From assembly GCF_023278565.1 (NCBI RefSeq), contig NC_064672.1, positions 7,998,001-8,062,000 of the forward strand: a stretch of DNA of 64,000 bases, read 5' to 3'. The translations under genes and the position numbers were made by a program. The DNA comes from Colletotrichum lupini. Lineage: Eukaryota > Ascomycota > Sordariomycetes > Glomerellales > Glomerellaceae. Positions 32,611 through 44,800 of this stretch are shown here, in pieces. How positions within the stretch are numbered: the first letter of the stretch is position 1; every line of letters starts with the position of its first letter. The notes beneath the pieces are model-generated. The model was given only the letters and a program-made list of their open reading frames with translations. It was not told where the DNA came from and did not search any database.

Positions 32611-34830
32611 ACGCGCGCAAGGGGGGACTGGTCCCCAACGGGCAGCTCAGCACTGCCGTCGAATGTGGGAGGAGATAGATACGAGGTGTGGGAATCGTCT
32701 CGTCGGTGGTCGTTACGCTGTCGGGATGGGTTCCTTCTCACGGATCGTCCCGCTGGGCGCAGTAGTCTGCGCGCCTTGGTATCGTCTCGAGGTGATGATG
32801 GTGCGTCGTCCTTACATCAGACGAGCAAAAAAGTCAAAAGGTATCGGCGGCGACTCGTCGAGGAGCTGGCGCAGCGGTCTTTGCCGTCGTGGTCGTGGTG
32901 TCGTGTCGTGTCGTCGTGAGGTGGGAAAAAGGTGGTTGTCAATCCAAATCCAGGTCCAAAGCCCCTAAAGCGGTGGTCGGAGCTGTGTTTGGTGCTGTTG
33001 GCGTTGGCACACCCCTGGTCAATTCAATTGGAGCTTTGCTGCTGTCGCGTTGGCGTCCGTCTCTCTGTCTGTCTGTACGGTGTGCTCTGGATGGTCGGGT
33101 GTACCTGAAAGTGCTGCTGAGGTAAGGTACCTTGGAGTGAAAGAGTCCATGTACCTCGCAGCGGATGGGAAGTACACTCTATCAAACGCAATTGGCCCGG
33201 TCGAGGGGGCGGAAAAACTACGTGTTGGATGGTTGGAACTTGAAAGGTGGCATGCCCTTGATGAAGTAGGAATTATCTCCCCAATAATAAAGAATACCTT
33301 AGATAACTTGGTTGGGTGAAAATTGGCAGCTTGGCTATAGAGGTGGCCGCAAAGATTTTGACTTCAATTCGGGCCAACAGCACGGGCACAGAGACCTGAA
33401 GGGAGACCGTGAGAGGCATGTACCTATTCACTGCAAAAATGGAGGTATCTGAAGCGCTGCTTCTTTCCCGTCACCTGTCTGAGTCTGACCTTGAGGTTCC
33501 TTCCTCACCATGTTCAAACTTCAAGGTACGTTCCTGGCTTGACTGAGTTGGCTCCTGCTGCCACAGGTCCCACAGGGCAGGCATTGTACCGTGCTGTTTG
33601 ACTCGAGCTTTCCCCAAAAACTGAACAGCGACCGAGCAGTGAGCACAGGTGTCCTGCTCTTGCCGCCAGCCACTTGTCCAATCAGACAGCGCCTAAGAGG
33701 GTGTGAGGCTGTCAGGCATCAAGCCCTGCAAACCTGCAAGGTTCTGCCGTCTCTTCAGGGGCACAGGCCACATTGCTGCATCTCGATGGTTATGTAATAA
33801 AATCTTCCATTCTTCTCCGACGATAACCTCGCGACTATCTAGCTATCTAGCGTACGTTGGTACCTTACTGTCGCATGCTTCCATTGAGACAATCGGGACG
33901 AGTGTCTCTTCCCACATCCTCAATATCTATGCGATGAAGTTGAGTTGAGTCAAAAGTGGCGGTGCAACTGGGCTGCGATTCAATGCCTTGTACACCCAGC
34001 CCAGCCTCCTCCTGGCAAACAATCAGAAGTGGACCTGGAACTGAACGTAGCAAAAAAACATACAACACCAGGTATTCGCTGATCGTCACCGACTCAACTA
34101 CTAGTCTGGCCCTCATCAGCTTGTCTATGGGAGAGCGGACGGGATCCCGAATTCTCTGATGGGTGTGGTCGTATGTGCTGGTACTGGAAAGTTAGTTCCA
34201 TAACAATGATCGAACAGCGCCACTGAAGCCTGAGGTAGAACAGCCTCACACTCCTACGCCTCACATCGCATTACACAAACAGTCACACAACCAGCGTACC
34301 AAGCTAGATCATGCCTTGATTTTCCTCTTTAAGACGGCGAGATAACGTCCCAATGGAATCATCCAACCCCAAGAATACCATAGACTCTGGGTCGTCGTCC
34401 AAACGCCCTCGCCCCTAAGCCTTTTCTGGTTCGTCCCAACACCCAAGCGTACCACTTATTACAACGGAAGGAAAAAAGAGAAAAGAAAAGGTTTGGGAAT
34501 CTTGTCAGCCATCCACACGCAGATCCATCCATTGGAGCCCAAACGACCCCATTCGCATGCCTGTAATACGCCTCCCATTGAAAAACGTATTCACAGACCC
34601 CATTCTCCAAATGCCAAAGAAAACGCAGCCATATGTGCACTGAGGTATCGACCGTCGGCTATCGTGCCCACCGAGTCTTCAGAGGGACATATCCCCTCAA
34701 CATCGTAACCATGCCTTGTAGCAAGGCCATCCTGCAAATGTGTATGGTGTCGAAATGTCTTATGTACTTGATATCGTCATGTCGTCATTGGGCCAAGGGT
34801 GAGAAATAACTACCCTCATCTGTTTGCTTC
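32611..34830. other. Striatin upstream region and Edc4 3' region
   Basis: About 2.2 kb between two minus-strand genes. I find no coding sequence with support. It contains GGTAAGGTA-like motifs near 33120 and probably a long striatin promoter and leader. Confidence 0.5.
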
Positions 34831-37800
34831 TCAAGCATACTGCTGCTCGTCCTGGCACGCGTCAATCACCCGCTTCGCGTTGACAATAATCTGCGAGAGG
34901 TTCTTGAGAACCGGGTCGTTGCCCGACGTGCTGCTGATGCGAACGAAGAGACCCTCGACGCGGGCCACCAGCATACCCATAATCTTTGGTGTAACCGCAC
35001 GAGCGTCACCATCCTGAAGACTTGTTAGCATCGAATTGTTTAGGCAGAAGTCAGAATGACTCACCATTTCGCCGAGCGAGACCTGGAGGCTGTGCACAAC
35101 CATTTCGAGCCAGGCGATTCTCTCACGAGTGTATGACTCCAGGTTGAGACTGACCGTGGCAGTCACGGTTAAGAGGACGAGGTGCGGCAGGTTGCGGACG
35201 AATTCGGGGCTGTACTTGGACATATACTTTTCAAACACTTCCTGCTCACGGCCAGATTGCATCCAGCGAACGACAGCCTCCTCGGCTCTGCCTTCCTTCA
35301 TCGGCTGGTTGACGACAGCAATGCGGGCTTGGAGATCGGCATCGTACTCATTGTTAGACTTGGCCACCGTGAGAGCCTGAGAGTGGCCGCTGTAGCTCAT
35401 GGAGTGCTGCGAAGCCCTGTCAGGACTCTGCAGGTTGCTGTAAGCCTGACTCTGCATGTGGCTAGGAACCTGGCTGGGAACTTGGCTAACAACAGAAGGG
35501 GCGTAAGAGGGGGCCTGCTGGTGATGCGGCACCTGTTGAGGCTGCTGCTGCTGCTGCTGGGCTTGAGCCTGAACACGGATCATCTGCTGCTGGAACTTGA
35601 GGAACTCATTCTGGAATTGCTCCTGGGACGCCGCCATGCTCGAGATCGTGCCAGTAAGACGAGTCACGATGGCAGAAAGTTGATCAACCTTGTTGCTCTC
35701 GGCGAGGCGCTGGGCGTTGAGAGTCTCCATCTCAGTGCGGTGCTGCTTCTGGAGTTCACCGACCACTCGTTGGCAAGCCTGGGTCGCCATGTTGGTGAAC
35801 GAGGGAGCCAGGCGAGAGGTCAAAGTGTTGACGACCTCTTGCTGGACGTTGGCCGCCACCGTGGCTCCGACTCTATCCGAGATGGCCTTCACAAAGTCGC
35901 CATTCTGCAGCGCGTGCTGAGTCGCGGAAGGAAGAGCCTTGTGAATTTCCTTCTGAACGGAGTGCGAGACTTGGTTGTTCATACTCTTGGTAAACTGGTC
36001 AGAAACAGCCTTGCCGGCGACATCAGCAATAGCGGGAATAACCGCGTTGCTGAACTGTTCCTGGATGAGGGCCTCGAGAACCTTTTGGGTGTTCTCGTTG
36101 AGGACCTCCGAGACCATGTTCAGGAGCTTGAGCTGGCGGTCGTCGAAGTCGGCCTCGCGAGCACGCAGGCCCTCGTCAATGCGGCCGTGGAGCGTCTTGA
36201 ACGATGAGTTGAGCAAGTTGTTGAATCCATTCTGGAAGCGAGTCTCCATGCTGCTGATTGCTGATTCGACAGACTCTTGGGTAATGGAGTTCGAGTTGGA
36301 GTTGTTGCCGGAAGATTTACCCGAGTCCTTGGAATTGGAATTGTTGTTGTTGGAAGGACCAACACGGGACGAGCCGTTCGTTTGCTCGTTGCCGGCAGCA
36401 GCGGCCGCCGCTGCGGCTGCTGCGGCTGCCTTCTTCTTGCGGCTCTTGCGCTCCTGCTTCTCCTCCTTGACAGGGGCGGGAGCAGGAACTGGCGTCTCCT
36501 CCTCCTTTGGCTCCGCCTTGGCGATCTTGACCGGCGTGACAGACTCGGGACCGCGACGGGGAGTGTTGTCATCGTGAGAAGGTGTGGTCTGCAGAAGGGA
36601 GTCCTTGGCAATGTTGCGAGCCGAGGGGTGGGTGCCTTCGGCATTCTGGTGGTTGGGCTCAGCGGGCTGGCTGGCGGGGGGCTTGAGCTTCGAAATAGTA
36701 ACAACACCAGCGTCAACTGCGTCAACGGGTGCCAGGACCTTGTTATCCTTGGTCCAGCCGAGCTCAGCCTGCTTGATCAAAAGGCATGCGACTCCCTTGG
36801 AATGCATGGCATAGAGTTCAAACAGAGTAGGCTCGTCGGTTTCTTGAGCCATAGCAGGGTTGCAGAGGATGTCGAGACTACGCAGGATGCCACGGTTTGC
36901 AAACGAGTATTCACGAACGCCGCTGATAACGGCAGTCGAGTCGGGCGCGGGGATGGTGGTGTCCTGGGCAACCAGGCGCTGGATGTAGTCCACCTGCGAA
37001 ACGCTCTTCAAGTTGTACTTAGGAGCCGAAAGATGCGCAAAGTAGATGGAGTTGCGGGTCGGGTGCCCGATCACCAGCATGCCGGTAGGAGGGTGGTACA
37101 TGACACTGCAAACAGCGTCAGACTCCTTGGTGTGGGGAAGGTTGAACTCTTGGACAGGTTTGCCGAGCGCAAGATCCCAGAGCTGCAGAGTGTGGTTCTG
37201 CTTCATTCCAATGATCATATAACGCAGAGCGCAGCGCTTTTGGTACGGGCGAAGCTTGTCGACCAGCAGAACAGATGTAGGCCACGCCTTCTCGCCCTCG
37301 GGAGTGCTGGTGAGGGTCATGAGAGGTTCCTTCACCTCCAGTGAGGTGTGCGCGGGAATGGGCGCACGAGGATCGCTGCCCTCCTTGGCGGCAGTCAGGT
37401 CACGGACGTCCCAGAACTTGACACGTCCAGACTTGTCAAGAGACACTATCACGCTATCGTCCTGACTGAACGTGAAGTCTTTACCGGCCTTACCGGTGTT
37501 GATCTTCAACGAGCACTGCTTAGCCAATCTCTCCGTGTCGACGACGCGGTCGTGGCCAGGCTTGAACAGGTTGTTCTGCATGATGTATGTGGGCCAGATG
37601 ATGTTGATGGACTTGCCGCGGCCAACGGCGAAGAACTCGGGGTGGATGGTGGACGTGCGGGCACGGGTCTTGAGAACGCCGCCAGGGGCATCGCCACCTT
37701 CGTGGGAAGCCATGGGGGGCAAAGCGAAGCCGTACTGCTCGGGGTGGGCATCCTCAATGTGGTCTTTCTCGCCGCTCTTGATCTGAACCCAGTAGACAGT

Positions 37801-39753
37801 GCCAGTGATGCCAGTACCAATGATGGCCTCGCGGTGGATGCCGGTGTGGTCAGTGGGAGTGACGGACATGGCAACATTGAAGATGCGGTCCTTGGTGTCG
37901 GTGAAGATCTTGGCGTCCTTGCCGTCGTCTTGCCTGATGACACGGAGACCACCAGCCTTGGACATGCCGTACGCCATGTAGTTCTCGGTCGCCGTGTAGA
38001 GATTGCGGTCAATTTGGTCGAACTCTTTCTTGAGACGGGCAATGTCCATGATGGCATCGTCTCTGAACTGGGGTCGAGGCTCGGTAGCGCTGTCCTGCAG
38101 AGCAATTGAGATCCAAGGCTTCATTGGGAAGTTGAAGACCTTTACGGGAGCGGGAGTTTCCTCCTCGATCACCACAATCTCGTCCTGGTCGGCGCTCTCC
38201 CAACTGTCGGCGACGGCATGGCTCGCAGCCTCCTCGATGATCTCGCGAACCTCCTCAGCCACCTCGGCGGAGACAACCTTTTCGAGGAGATCTCTATTCT
38301 CCTCGCGTTCGAGCTCCTTCTTGATGGCTTGAGCAGCATGATGGGCGCTCTCCTCGAACTCCCTCTCGGTACGGGCGGTGTCCATATCTTCGAGATCCTG
38401 CAGGTACTCTGGCCGCGACTGCTCTTCCTCAGCGCGGGCCAGAGCTTGCTGGGCCTCGTAGTCGGCTTGCTGGGCAATATCGTGGATTGCCTCGGAAACC
38501 GTCTCCTTGTTCTTCTCGGCAGGGATGCTCGCATACGAGGCAGTGGAGCCAGGCGTAGGATTAGCAAGCTTGTCTGCAGGAGAAGAACCGTGGCCGAAGC
38601 TGTGACGAAGGCGCTCGGGGCTGGCCAGAGGGCTGCGGTGCTCGTTGACGATGCGCTTAGACTCGCTTCCGTGATGGGAGTGATGGGAGTGATGGGAATG
38701 GTGAGAGCTCGGCGAGTCGTGAGCCTTTTTGAGGATCTGGAAAGCCGGACCAGCAGGTGACTGGCCAGACGACTGAGCTGGGGCAATTCCCGAGATTGAA
38801 CCCGTCTTGGGAGTTCTGTTGTGTGGCGAAGTGATTTGAGACTCGTCGAAGCTGCTGCCGTTGTGGTTGGCATTGTAGCCATACTGCTGCTGGTTCTGGT
38901 GCTGGTGCTGGGCGACGTGGAGGTTCGAATCTTGGGTGGAAGGGAACGAGTAGGCGCCATAGTTGCCGCTCGATTGAGCGTAGCTGTTGGGGTCGTACTC
39001 GAACGAGTTGGAAGCCATATGGGACAAGTTGGGAGCTTGGCCAGCTTCAGCAAGCACCCTGTGAAGGATGTTTTCGCCCGCCTGAGGGGGGTTGGAACGG
39101 GTGGACTCGGATAGAAGCAAGTCATTCTGACTGGGCTTCGGACGGTTCAGCAAGTTCAAGAGATAGGCGCGCGTATCGTCGGGGGGCGACGATGCGCCAA
39201 AAGTCGAGAAGGAGCCGTTTTGAGGCGGCTCGGAACGCGACTCCTCGCCATCGTGAGCTCCTTTCATCAGAGCGGCGAGCAGGCCGGTAGGGTCGGCCGG
39301 GGCGCGGGCGGGTGCGACGATCTGCGTCGGAATGGACGAAGGCATCGTCGAGGACGAGTCACGGCCTTGCTGATGAGGCTGAGGCTGGGACTGGTGGGGC
39401 TGATGCTGCAACTGTTGATGCTGGTGATGCTGCTGCTGCTGCGGTGATTGTTGGTAGTGGTGCTGCTGGGCTTGCTGCTGCTGGGGAGACTGTTGCTGCT
39501 GCTGTTGCTGCTGCTGATAGCCTTCCTGGCGAGCCTGCGCAGCCGACGCACTTCCGACACCGCTGAACTTGAGCAAATTCAGCAAATTGTTGCTGCGATC
39601 GCCGTTGGAGGGCATACTGCCACCAGGGGGTGTCGGTGCGGGAGGCATGGGAGACACCATGATGGCGCCCGTTGAAGGAAGTTTGGGGGAGGAGGAAAGA
39701 AGAGATGCAGAGAGTGGCAAGGGACGTGGTCCGACGAGGGAAATGAAGGACAA
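34831..39753 (-). CDS. mRNA-decapping scaffold, Edc4/Ge-1 family (Pdc1-like)
   Basis: One long frame with a single small intron (35014-35064, 51 nt, GTGAGT donor, GCTAAC branch site, TTCAG) gives 1623 residues. Order: two leucine-rich short motifs (NNLLNLLKF near residue 53 and RAYLLNLLNRP near 195) in a Gln/His-rich disordered region; an acidic helical segment; a WD40-type propeller from about 540 to 960; an Ala tract and a Ser/Asn-rich spacer; then a long C-terminal helical region with coiled coils and a Gln tract, ending in an Edc4-like helical domain. Edc4/Pdc1 proteins assemble Dcp2, Dcp1 and other decapping factors in cytoplasmic P-bodies. The start is uncertain: ATG 39660 (MVSPMPP) is as likely as 39753. 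The intron is in frame and stop-free, so retention would add 17 residues. Confidence 0.88.
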   Translation of the reverse strand: MSFISLVGPRPLPLSASLLSSSPKLPSTGAIMVSPMPPAPTPPGGSMPSNGDRSNNLLNLLKFSGVGSASAAQARQEGYQQQQQQQQQSPQQQQAQQHHYQQSPQQQQHHQHQQLQHQPHQSQPQPHQQGRDSSSTMPSSIPTQIVAPARAPADPTGLLAALMKGAHDGEESRSEPPQNGSFSTFGASSPPDDTRAYLLNLLNRPKPSQNDLLLSESTRSNPPQAGENILHRVLAEAGQAPNLSHMASNSFEYDPNSYAQSSGNYGAYSFPSTQDSNLHVAQHQHQNQQQYGYNANHNGSSFDESQITSPHNRTPKTGSISGIAPAQSSGQSPAGPAFQILKKAHDSPSSHHSHHSHHSHHGSESKRIVNEHRSPLASPERLRHSFGHGSSPADKLANPTPGSTASYASIPAEKNKETVSEAIHDIAQQADYEAQQALARAEEEQSRPEYLQDLEDMDTARTEREFEESAHHAAQAIKKELEREENRDLLEKVVSAEVAEEVREIIEEAASHAVADSWESADQDEIVVIEEETPAPVKVFNFPMKPWISIALQDSATEPRPQFRDDAIMDIARLKKEFDQIDRNLYTATENYMAYGMSKAGGLRVIRQDDGKDAKIFTDTKDRIFNVAMSVTPTDHTGIHREAIIGTGITGTVYWVQIKSGEKDHIEDAHPEQYGFALPPMASHEGGDAPGGVLKTRARTSTIHPEFFAVGRGKSINIIWPTYIMQNNLFKPGHDRVVDTERLAKQCSLKINTGKAGKDFTFSQDDSVIVSLDKSGRVKFWDVRDLTAAKEGSDPRAPIPAHTSLEVKEPLMTLTSTPEGEKAWPTSVLLVDKLRPYQKRCALRYMIIGMKQNHTLQLWDLALGKPVQEFNLPHTKESDAVCSVMYHPPTGMLVIGHPTRNSIYFAHLSAPKYNLKSVSQVDYIQRLVAQDTTIPAPDSTAVISGVREYSFANRGILRSLDILCNPAMAQETDEPTLFELYAMHSKGVACLLIKQAELGWTKDNKVLAPVDAVDAGVVTISKLKPPASQPAEPNHQNAEGTHPSARNIAKDSLLQTTPSHDDNTPRRGPESVTPVKIAKAEPKEEETPVPAPAPVKEEKQERKSRKKKAAAAAAAAAAAAGNEQTNGSSRVGPSNNNNSNSKDSGKSSGNNSNSNSITQESVESAISSMETRFQNGFNNLLNSSFKTLHGRIDEGLRAREADFDDRQLKLLNMVSEVLNENTQKVLEALIQEQFSNAVIPAIADVAGKAVSDQFTKSMNNQVSHSVQKEIHKALPSATQHALQNGDFVKAISDRVGATVAANVQQEVVNTLTSRLAPSFTNMATQACQRVVGELQKQHRTEMETLNAQRLAESNKVDQLSAIVTRLTGTISSMAASQEQFQNEFLKFQQQMIRVQAQAQQQQQQPQQVPHHQQAPSYAPSVVSQVPSQVPSHMQSQAYSNLQSPDRASQHSMSYSGHSQALTVAKSNNEYDADLQARIAVVNQPMKEGRAEEAVVRWMQSGREQEVFEKYMSKYSPEFVRNLPHLVLLTVTATVSLNLESYTRERIAWLEMVVHSLQVSLGEMVSHSDFCLNNSMLTSLQDGDARAVTPKIMGMLVARVEGLFVRISSTSGNDPVLKNLSQIIVNAKRVIDACQDEQQYA

Positions 39754-41366
39754 TTGACGAGCAGACCCTTCCGTCGTTACACGACAGTGTGATGATTTTC
39801 TTGCGAATTGAGGGTTTTTGGGGGAGGAGGAGGGGGAGGGAAGGGAAAAAAAAGGTAAGGTAAGGTGAGGTTAGGTGAAGGTATGGGATATCGAAAATAA
39901 ATTTTGGGACGGAGAATGGAAGGATGGGAGAGGCTGGCGGCGCTGGAATTCCTGAGAGCCCAACCTAAAGGTGGCACAACCCTGTAGCGCGAGCAACAGA
40001 GCAAGGAGCAGGGGCAGGGGGGTGACGTGGTTGAATTTTGAGAGGAAGGTACGACCTCTCGACTGCACCTGTCCGAAGTAGCACTTTCCGTGCTTTCCCC
40101 AGGTGTCTGGACGGAAGCAACAAAGGGCCGGGGCGTCTTTGCAGCTGCCCTGTACGGATAGGTATGGACCTTAAGGTACTATACTGGAGGTAAGGTGGTA
40201 AGTAGAAGCGCGTGCCCTGAAAGGTCAGGTAGGTATGTACAGTGGAGTGGTACCTAAAGTGCTAAGACAAGCCTGGACTGGAGGTGTCTGAGGCGGTGCG
40301 GGAAGCCAAGGTGCGATTTGCCAGCGACCACTCGATTTAGTGCAGCTTTGGGCCCGGGCGTGTCTTGGGGTCCTTCATTCGGCGGTGCCTTACTACGTAG
40401 TGCATGTAGTGCTAGCGCTGGTGCTGTTTGAGGCGATTTGGAGGTGAGAGGTTCCTGTTCCTGGGCAGGGAATGGAAGCTTAGGTAACGGAAGTATATTT
40501 CTTCGCCGGCTTGGGATGGAGAACTGAAGAAGAGCTTGGGTGCTGCTGTTGCTGTCGCTGCTGCTGCTGGCGGCCATGGGTGCTTGCTTGGGTGCAACGG
40601 GTGCTTGGGCAGACCGGCAGGATGCAGCTGGTCTGTGCGCTACGTGGCGGACGACGTGGGGACGTGCCACTGGTGGTCTTTCCTCCCCGCCCACACTGCT
40701 CCCACACGTACCGATTTTGGTTCATTACCTAATCATCCAGCATCTACTCCGTACCTTCCCCAGCAATCAAGCTGCTTGCAGAATCGGGTTCGTGCATACC
40801 TTACGGAGTACGGAGTACCTCACACAGCATATTCAATTTCCTGACGTAAGCAAGATCCCCAAATGCCTGTTTTGAGACCCCAGAGTCTGAGACAGCCTGA
40901 CAGAGAGAAAGAGAGGCTGTCGCCTGCAACAGATCTGCACGCAACCAGTAAACGTCTTCGACGCCTCGCCTTACATTCCATGACATTGTCAGACTGTATC
41001 AACTTGACGATTTCTCGCTGCTCCCAGATCTCACAACGAACCACAAGATCATACCTCGCATTGGGCCCCTTGCCGACTCGTGTGCAGTGTTCGCATACTT
41101 TGACCCAACCGAAAACCTCCAAGTCGTTTGCGATTACACAAACATCCCAGACACACAAGATCTCGCTGCGCTCGAACCCTGCGCCGTTCGCGAATCGGTT
41201 GAACCAGCATTTGTACTGTCGAAGCGTGGCAACGTCTTCTAATTCGATATCGTGTTGAAGGAAGCACTCAGCCTGGGGAAACCCCCTCCCCTACCGACGC
41301 CAGCAACCTTTCAGGGATCCCACGTCGCCCTCATCTACGTCACGGCCCTCTCGCACACCCGTCACC
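39754..41366. other. Divergent intergenic upstream of Edc4
   Basis: About 1.6 kb between the outward-facing Edc4-like gene and the small membrane-protein gene. It contains GGTAAGGTAAGG-type repeats (39854-39885) and three TACGGAGTA/TACTCCGTA copies at 40745-40817, two of them overlapping. No coding sequence is supported. Confidence 0.5.
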
Positions 41367-41861
41367 ATGTTCTGTTTAAGGAGGTGAGCATCGCGAAGCA
41401 ATACCCCGACCTATTGTGGTTATCTCTGCTGACAACTCCCTCGCAGCTGGCTCCCCCTCCTCTTCATCCCAACCAACGCCTCGCCGGCCTTCATCTTCCT
41501 CTTCTTCATCTGCACCTATTTCCTCAACAGGCCCTGCGTCTACTGCAGCTTTCTGCTGTTGATCCTCTTCCTCACCTCGTGCAACTGGTCCGACCGCTGC
41601 TTTTTCGACTTTAGCAGTAACTGGTTCCAACCCCGCCCGCCCTCTTCTCTTCCGCTCCCCGAGCTCGATCCGAACACCAGCTTCAACGCCTCCGTGGTGG
41701 AAGTCATCAACTCCACAGCCAGCGCCCTTGCCGGAGCCGCGGCAGAAGAACTCGCGCGGCAGAGACAGGAGTGGACGGGGTTGGGCATCGAGTGGTTGCG
41801 TAGTCTGCTGGGCCGGAGGGAATGGCGGGTTGACTGCCTAGACATCAACATCCGCTTGTAG
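41367..41861 (+). CDS. Small predicted membrane protein (conserved-looking, unknown function)
   Basis: Two exons, 41367-41383 and 41447-41861 (63-nt intron, GTGAGC donor, CTCGCAG acceptor), give 143 residues. The start CACCATG is in good context, and the 17-nt exon MFCLR joins in frame to SWLPLLFIPTNASPAFIF. Two adjacent hydrophobic segments (PAFIFLFFICTYFL and VYCSFLLLILFLTSC) are separated by NRPC. CNWSDRCFFDFSSNWFQPRP follows, then a soluble tail with an Ala-rich helix and two potential N-glycosylation sites (NTS and NAS). I do not recognise the family. The reading is favoured because the whole spliced frame stays open across hydrophobic blocks with C/G-ending codons. It stands alone between Edc4 and the gene-poor region. 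Confidence 0.6.
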
Positions 41862-44800
41862 GTCATGTCGCCGACAGACTGTGTGAGGGAATGAGTGTTC
41901 ACGAGTAACGACTGTTTGCGAGGTTGGGAAAAGACGGCACGATAATAAGGCAGGAAGTTGGACACGCGGGATACCACGATGGTCTTTAGGTGCATTCCAG
42001 GGCGTTTTTATATTGTACATGGTGCGTGAGGTGCCATGTGGAGTAGAGCACCGAACATATTGGACACTAGTCTTTCGATGGGTTGTTTCTCCCCTATAGA
42101 ACAGAACGTTTGTGCTCCGTAGGGTCATGCCTTTAAGCACCGGGTATATAGATGTATTCCATACGATACCGATCGAGCCTCACCCTCGCGTTGTCTGTTC
42201 AGCTGCACTTCTCTGCTGAGGGTTGCAATGTCATTGTCGTGAATGATGCAGTGCCACTCGTACCATGGATAAGCTCTCTCCTTCAATGAAACCCGGGTCG
42301 TAATTGTGCTCGTTGCTAAGGGGTAGGCATGACGATTGGAAACGGAGCGCATGTTGCAGTGATGTCAAATACGGGACAGGGGTTGTTGACGAGGCAATTG
42401 AGCACTCCCTCTGATGGCAAAAGTCAGTTGAACGAGCAGACATTATTCATTCGCTCAAGGAAGCAGAAGCTGATTCAAATTACCGATGTATATTAAGATG
42501 TTACGGAGATAACGTTTATACTTGTTTTGCAATGGAGTCTCCACGAGACCGAACCTGAAGTATCTACCCGATCCTGGACAATCCGGTGATCTTTATGCCA
42601 ATGTGATAAAGATATTGTGAACAAATTGGCCCAGACTCTTTGGAATCTTCATGTCTTCAAAAGCGTACAACCATATGGCAATGACATCAAATACACGATT
42701 CTGCTGCTTGTCCTCGGTGATATTGGAACGAAGTCAGTAGATCCAGTCAAAACCACATGCGAAATAGATGTCAGACCGGGGTGTATCCGCGTTGCATTAG
42801 CCAGTATAGTGCCCCGTGAGACACGGACAGCGTAATTGAGAGGCCGTTCTACTCGAATAGGGTAGGTACGGCAAGCTGAGTGAGTTGGCTCCTGAAGCTA
42901 GGAACTCAGGTGAGTTCCGAGGATAGCACATGCTAAGGCATAGCCATCAGATACTTAAGCCAGGGCACGACACAATAGAGCAAGTTCCCGTAATCCATGT
43001 TTCGAGAAGTATCTTGGTCTCCTCCGCTGTATGGCTCATTCAAGATCCAATATCGTGAGTGTATTGTCATGTTTAGGTTATAGGTCGAGGAAAAAAGAGC
43101 AGAAACGCTTTCCCACATGAACGGGTGTATCAGTGAACAATATCATGCTAAAAGTTTGGGAAACAAACACACACTCTTGAATATTTCTTAACATTGAAAT
43201 ATCATAGAAAAGAAAGTTGGAATGGGTATCGTCGTGTTTTGTAAGGTCGAGGAAGGCCATCTCTGGTCTGCGAGGACGATCTGTAAGAGAATTTGACAAT
43301 GGAAATTTGGAGGCAGTACCGGATTTGCTCTCCGTGCAGTCAATGATACTTATCAATATTGAAAAGATCCTTTCAAGGCCAAGATCAAGATCATGTCTGA
43401 AATTTAGCATCAACCTCTCCATCGTATTATGTCGATATTTTTCATGGAAACATACATTTCAGTATTTCCAAGTTCTTTAGGACCCAACGTGCGTTACAGA
43501 TTCCGCGAAGATTCCCGCGGCATACAATCCAATAGCTTATTTGTTTTTCCTCTTCGATAACTGTTACCTCAAAAGACGGAAAACTAGACTCGTTCAGGGA
43601 CCTCTGTTTCTGCGCCGTAAGGTAAGGTTGAGTGCGAATCAACACGTTGTGCGAAAATTTGAAAGGCTCTGTAGAACTCTCCAAGTTCTTGTAGTCGCAG
43701 GCAAGAGATATCAAGGCCGGCATATCTAAAGACAATGAACATCTAATACCACGGTCGGCCTTTTTCTCATCCAGGTAGTTGACGGCAGCAAGAACAATCC
43801 ATGTTTTTTATGCTTTTGCGGTATTTCAGCAGGCCTTCTCATTCAACACCAGCAGGGGATCCTACTACTAGACTGGGGAATTCTTACTTGAGCTACGCGG
43901 CTTACGTCTACGGATGAGCGGCAACTGCCGTTCACCTACCTTTGTCACGGATGGAAGTGCCGAGCAGACAACATGGGGAACCACGTGCGAATACTTGGCC
44001 GTTTGCAACCAAGCCTCGCGAAAATTTGACGTAATCATCACTTGAGGATGAACCTCTCTCTACAGCATACGATGGCCTACGAAGGTCTGAAGAACGCCTT
44101 CCAGCTGTTATAACTGAAAGTAGAGGTGCTAACGGCATCAATTATGGCGCCTTCAGTGAGCCTCGATCGAGGCTTCACCAAACAAGCTCCACGCTGACGT
44201 GAACGGCTGACTATGTGGCAGTGCCTGCCCAGTAACCGAAGACTACTTCAATGAATCCAGCTTGTCTAGGCATTCACCGCTGTAGAGCCAAGCCGGCAGT
44301 CGATTACGGGCGGCGTGGTGTCAGCGTCATGTGCCGTATCCGTACGGGTTTTGGGGGCCAGGAATAGACTTTGGACAAGCATAATCGCCAGTCCCGAGGT
44401 TTGGTATCCCGAACCAGAAGCACTGACGAGTTCTCGAATAAAGTTTACCGCATTTCCGGGTCAGGGAACGAGGGCCGATCGACCGGCTGTCTTGGGAACG
44501 GGCAAAACGGGGTCCATCATGGATCAGGAGGCCGGAGTAGCTTGCGCGGTCGCCGTAAGAGGCGCGGAAGGCCGGTAGAGCGGGGCGGAACTGGATGCTT
44601 TCGTCGCGGGGGCGGTGCCGCCGACGAGTCCCGGGACTCAGCCCTGCCCACATTACGGCGCACACGTCAACGGCAACACCGGGTAATTAATATCGATCAT
44701 GGTGATGTGCAAGACTGCATCGGGTTGTGGCGTGAGCCCTATGGTTGGGTGGATGCTTGGCGTCAGCTTTTCGCCATTGCTGCCCAGGTTGTGTGTCGTG

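Noticed and set aside
35182..38109. Long plus-strand frames (253-355 codons) opposite the Edc4-like gene
   Set aside because: Antisense shadows of a strongly supported gene; their Leu/Val/Arg-rich products mirror its codon bias.
43078..43735. Two consecutive minus-strand frames (97 and 114 codons) as one spliced gene
   Set aside because: The only plausible intron (GTATGT to TTTCAG, about 59 nt) joins them out of frame and leads to an early stop.
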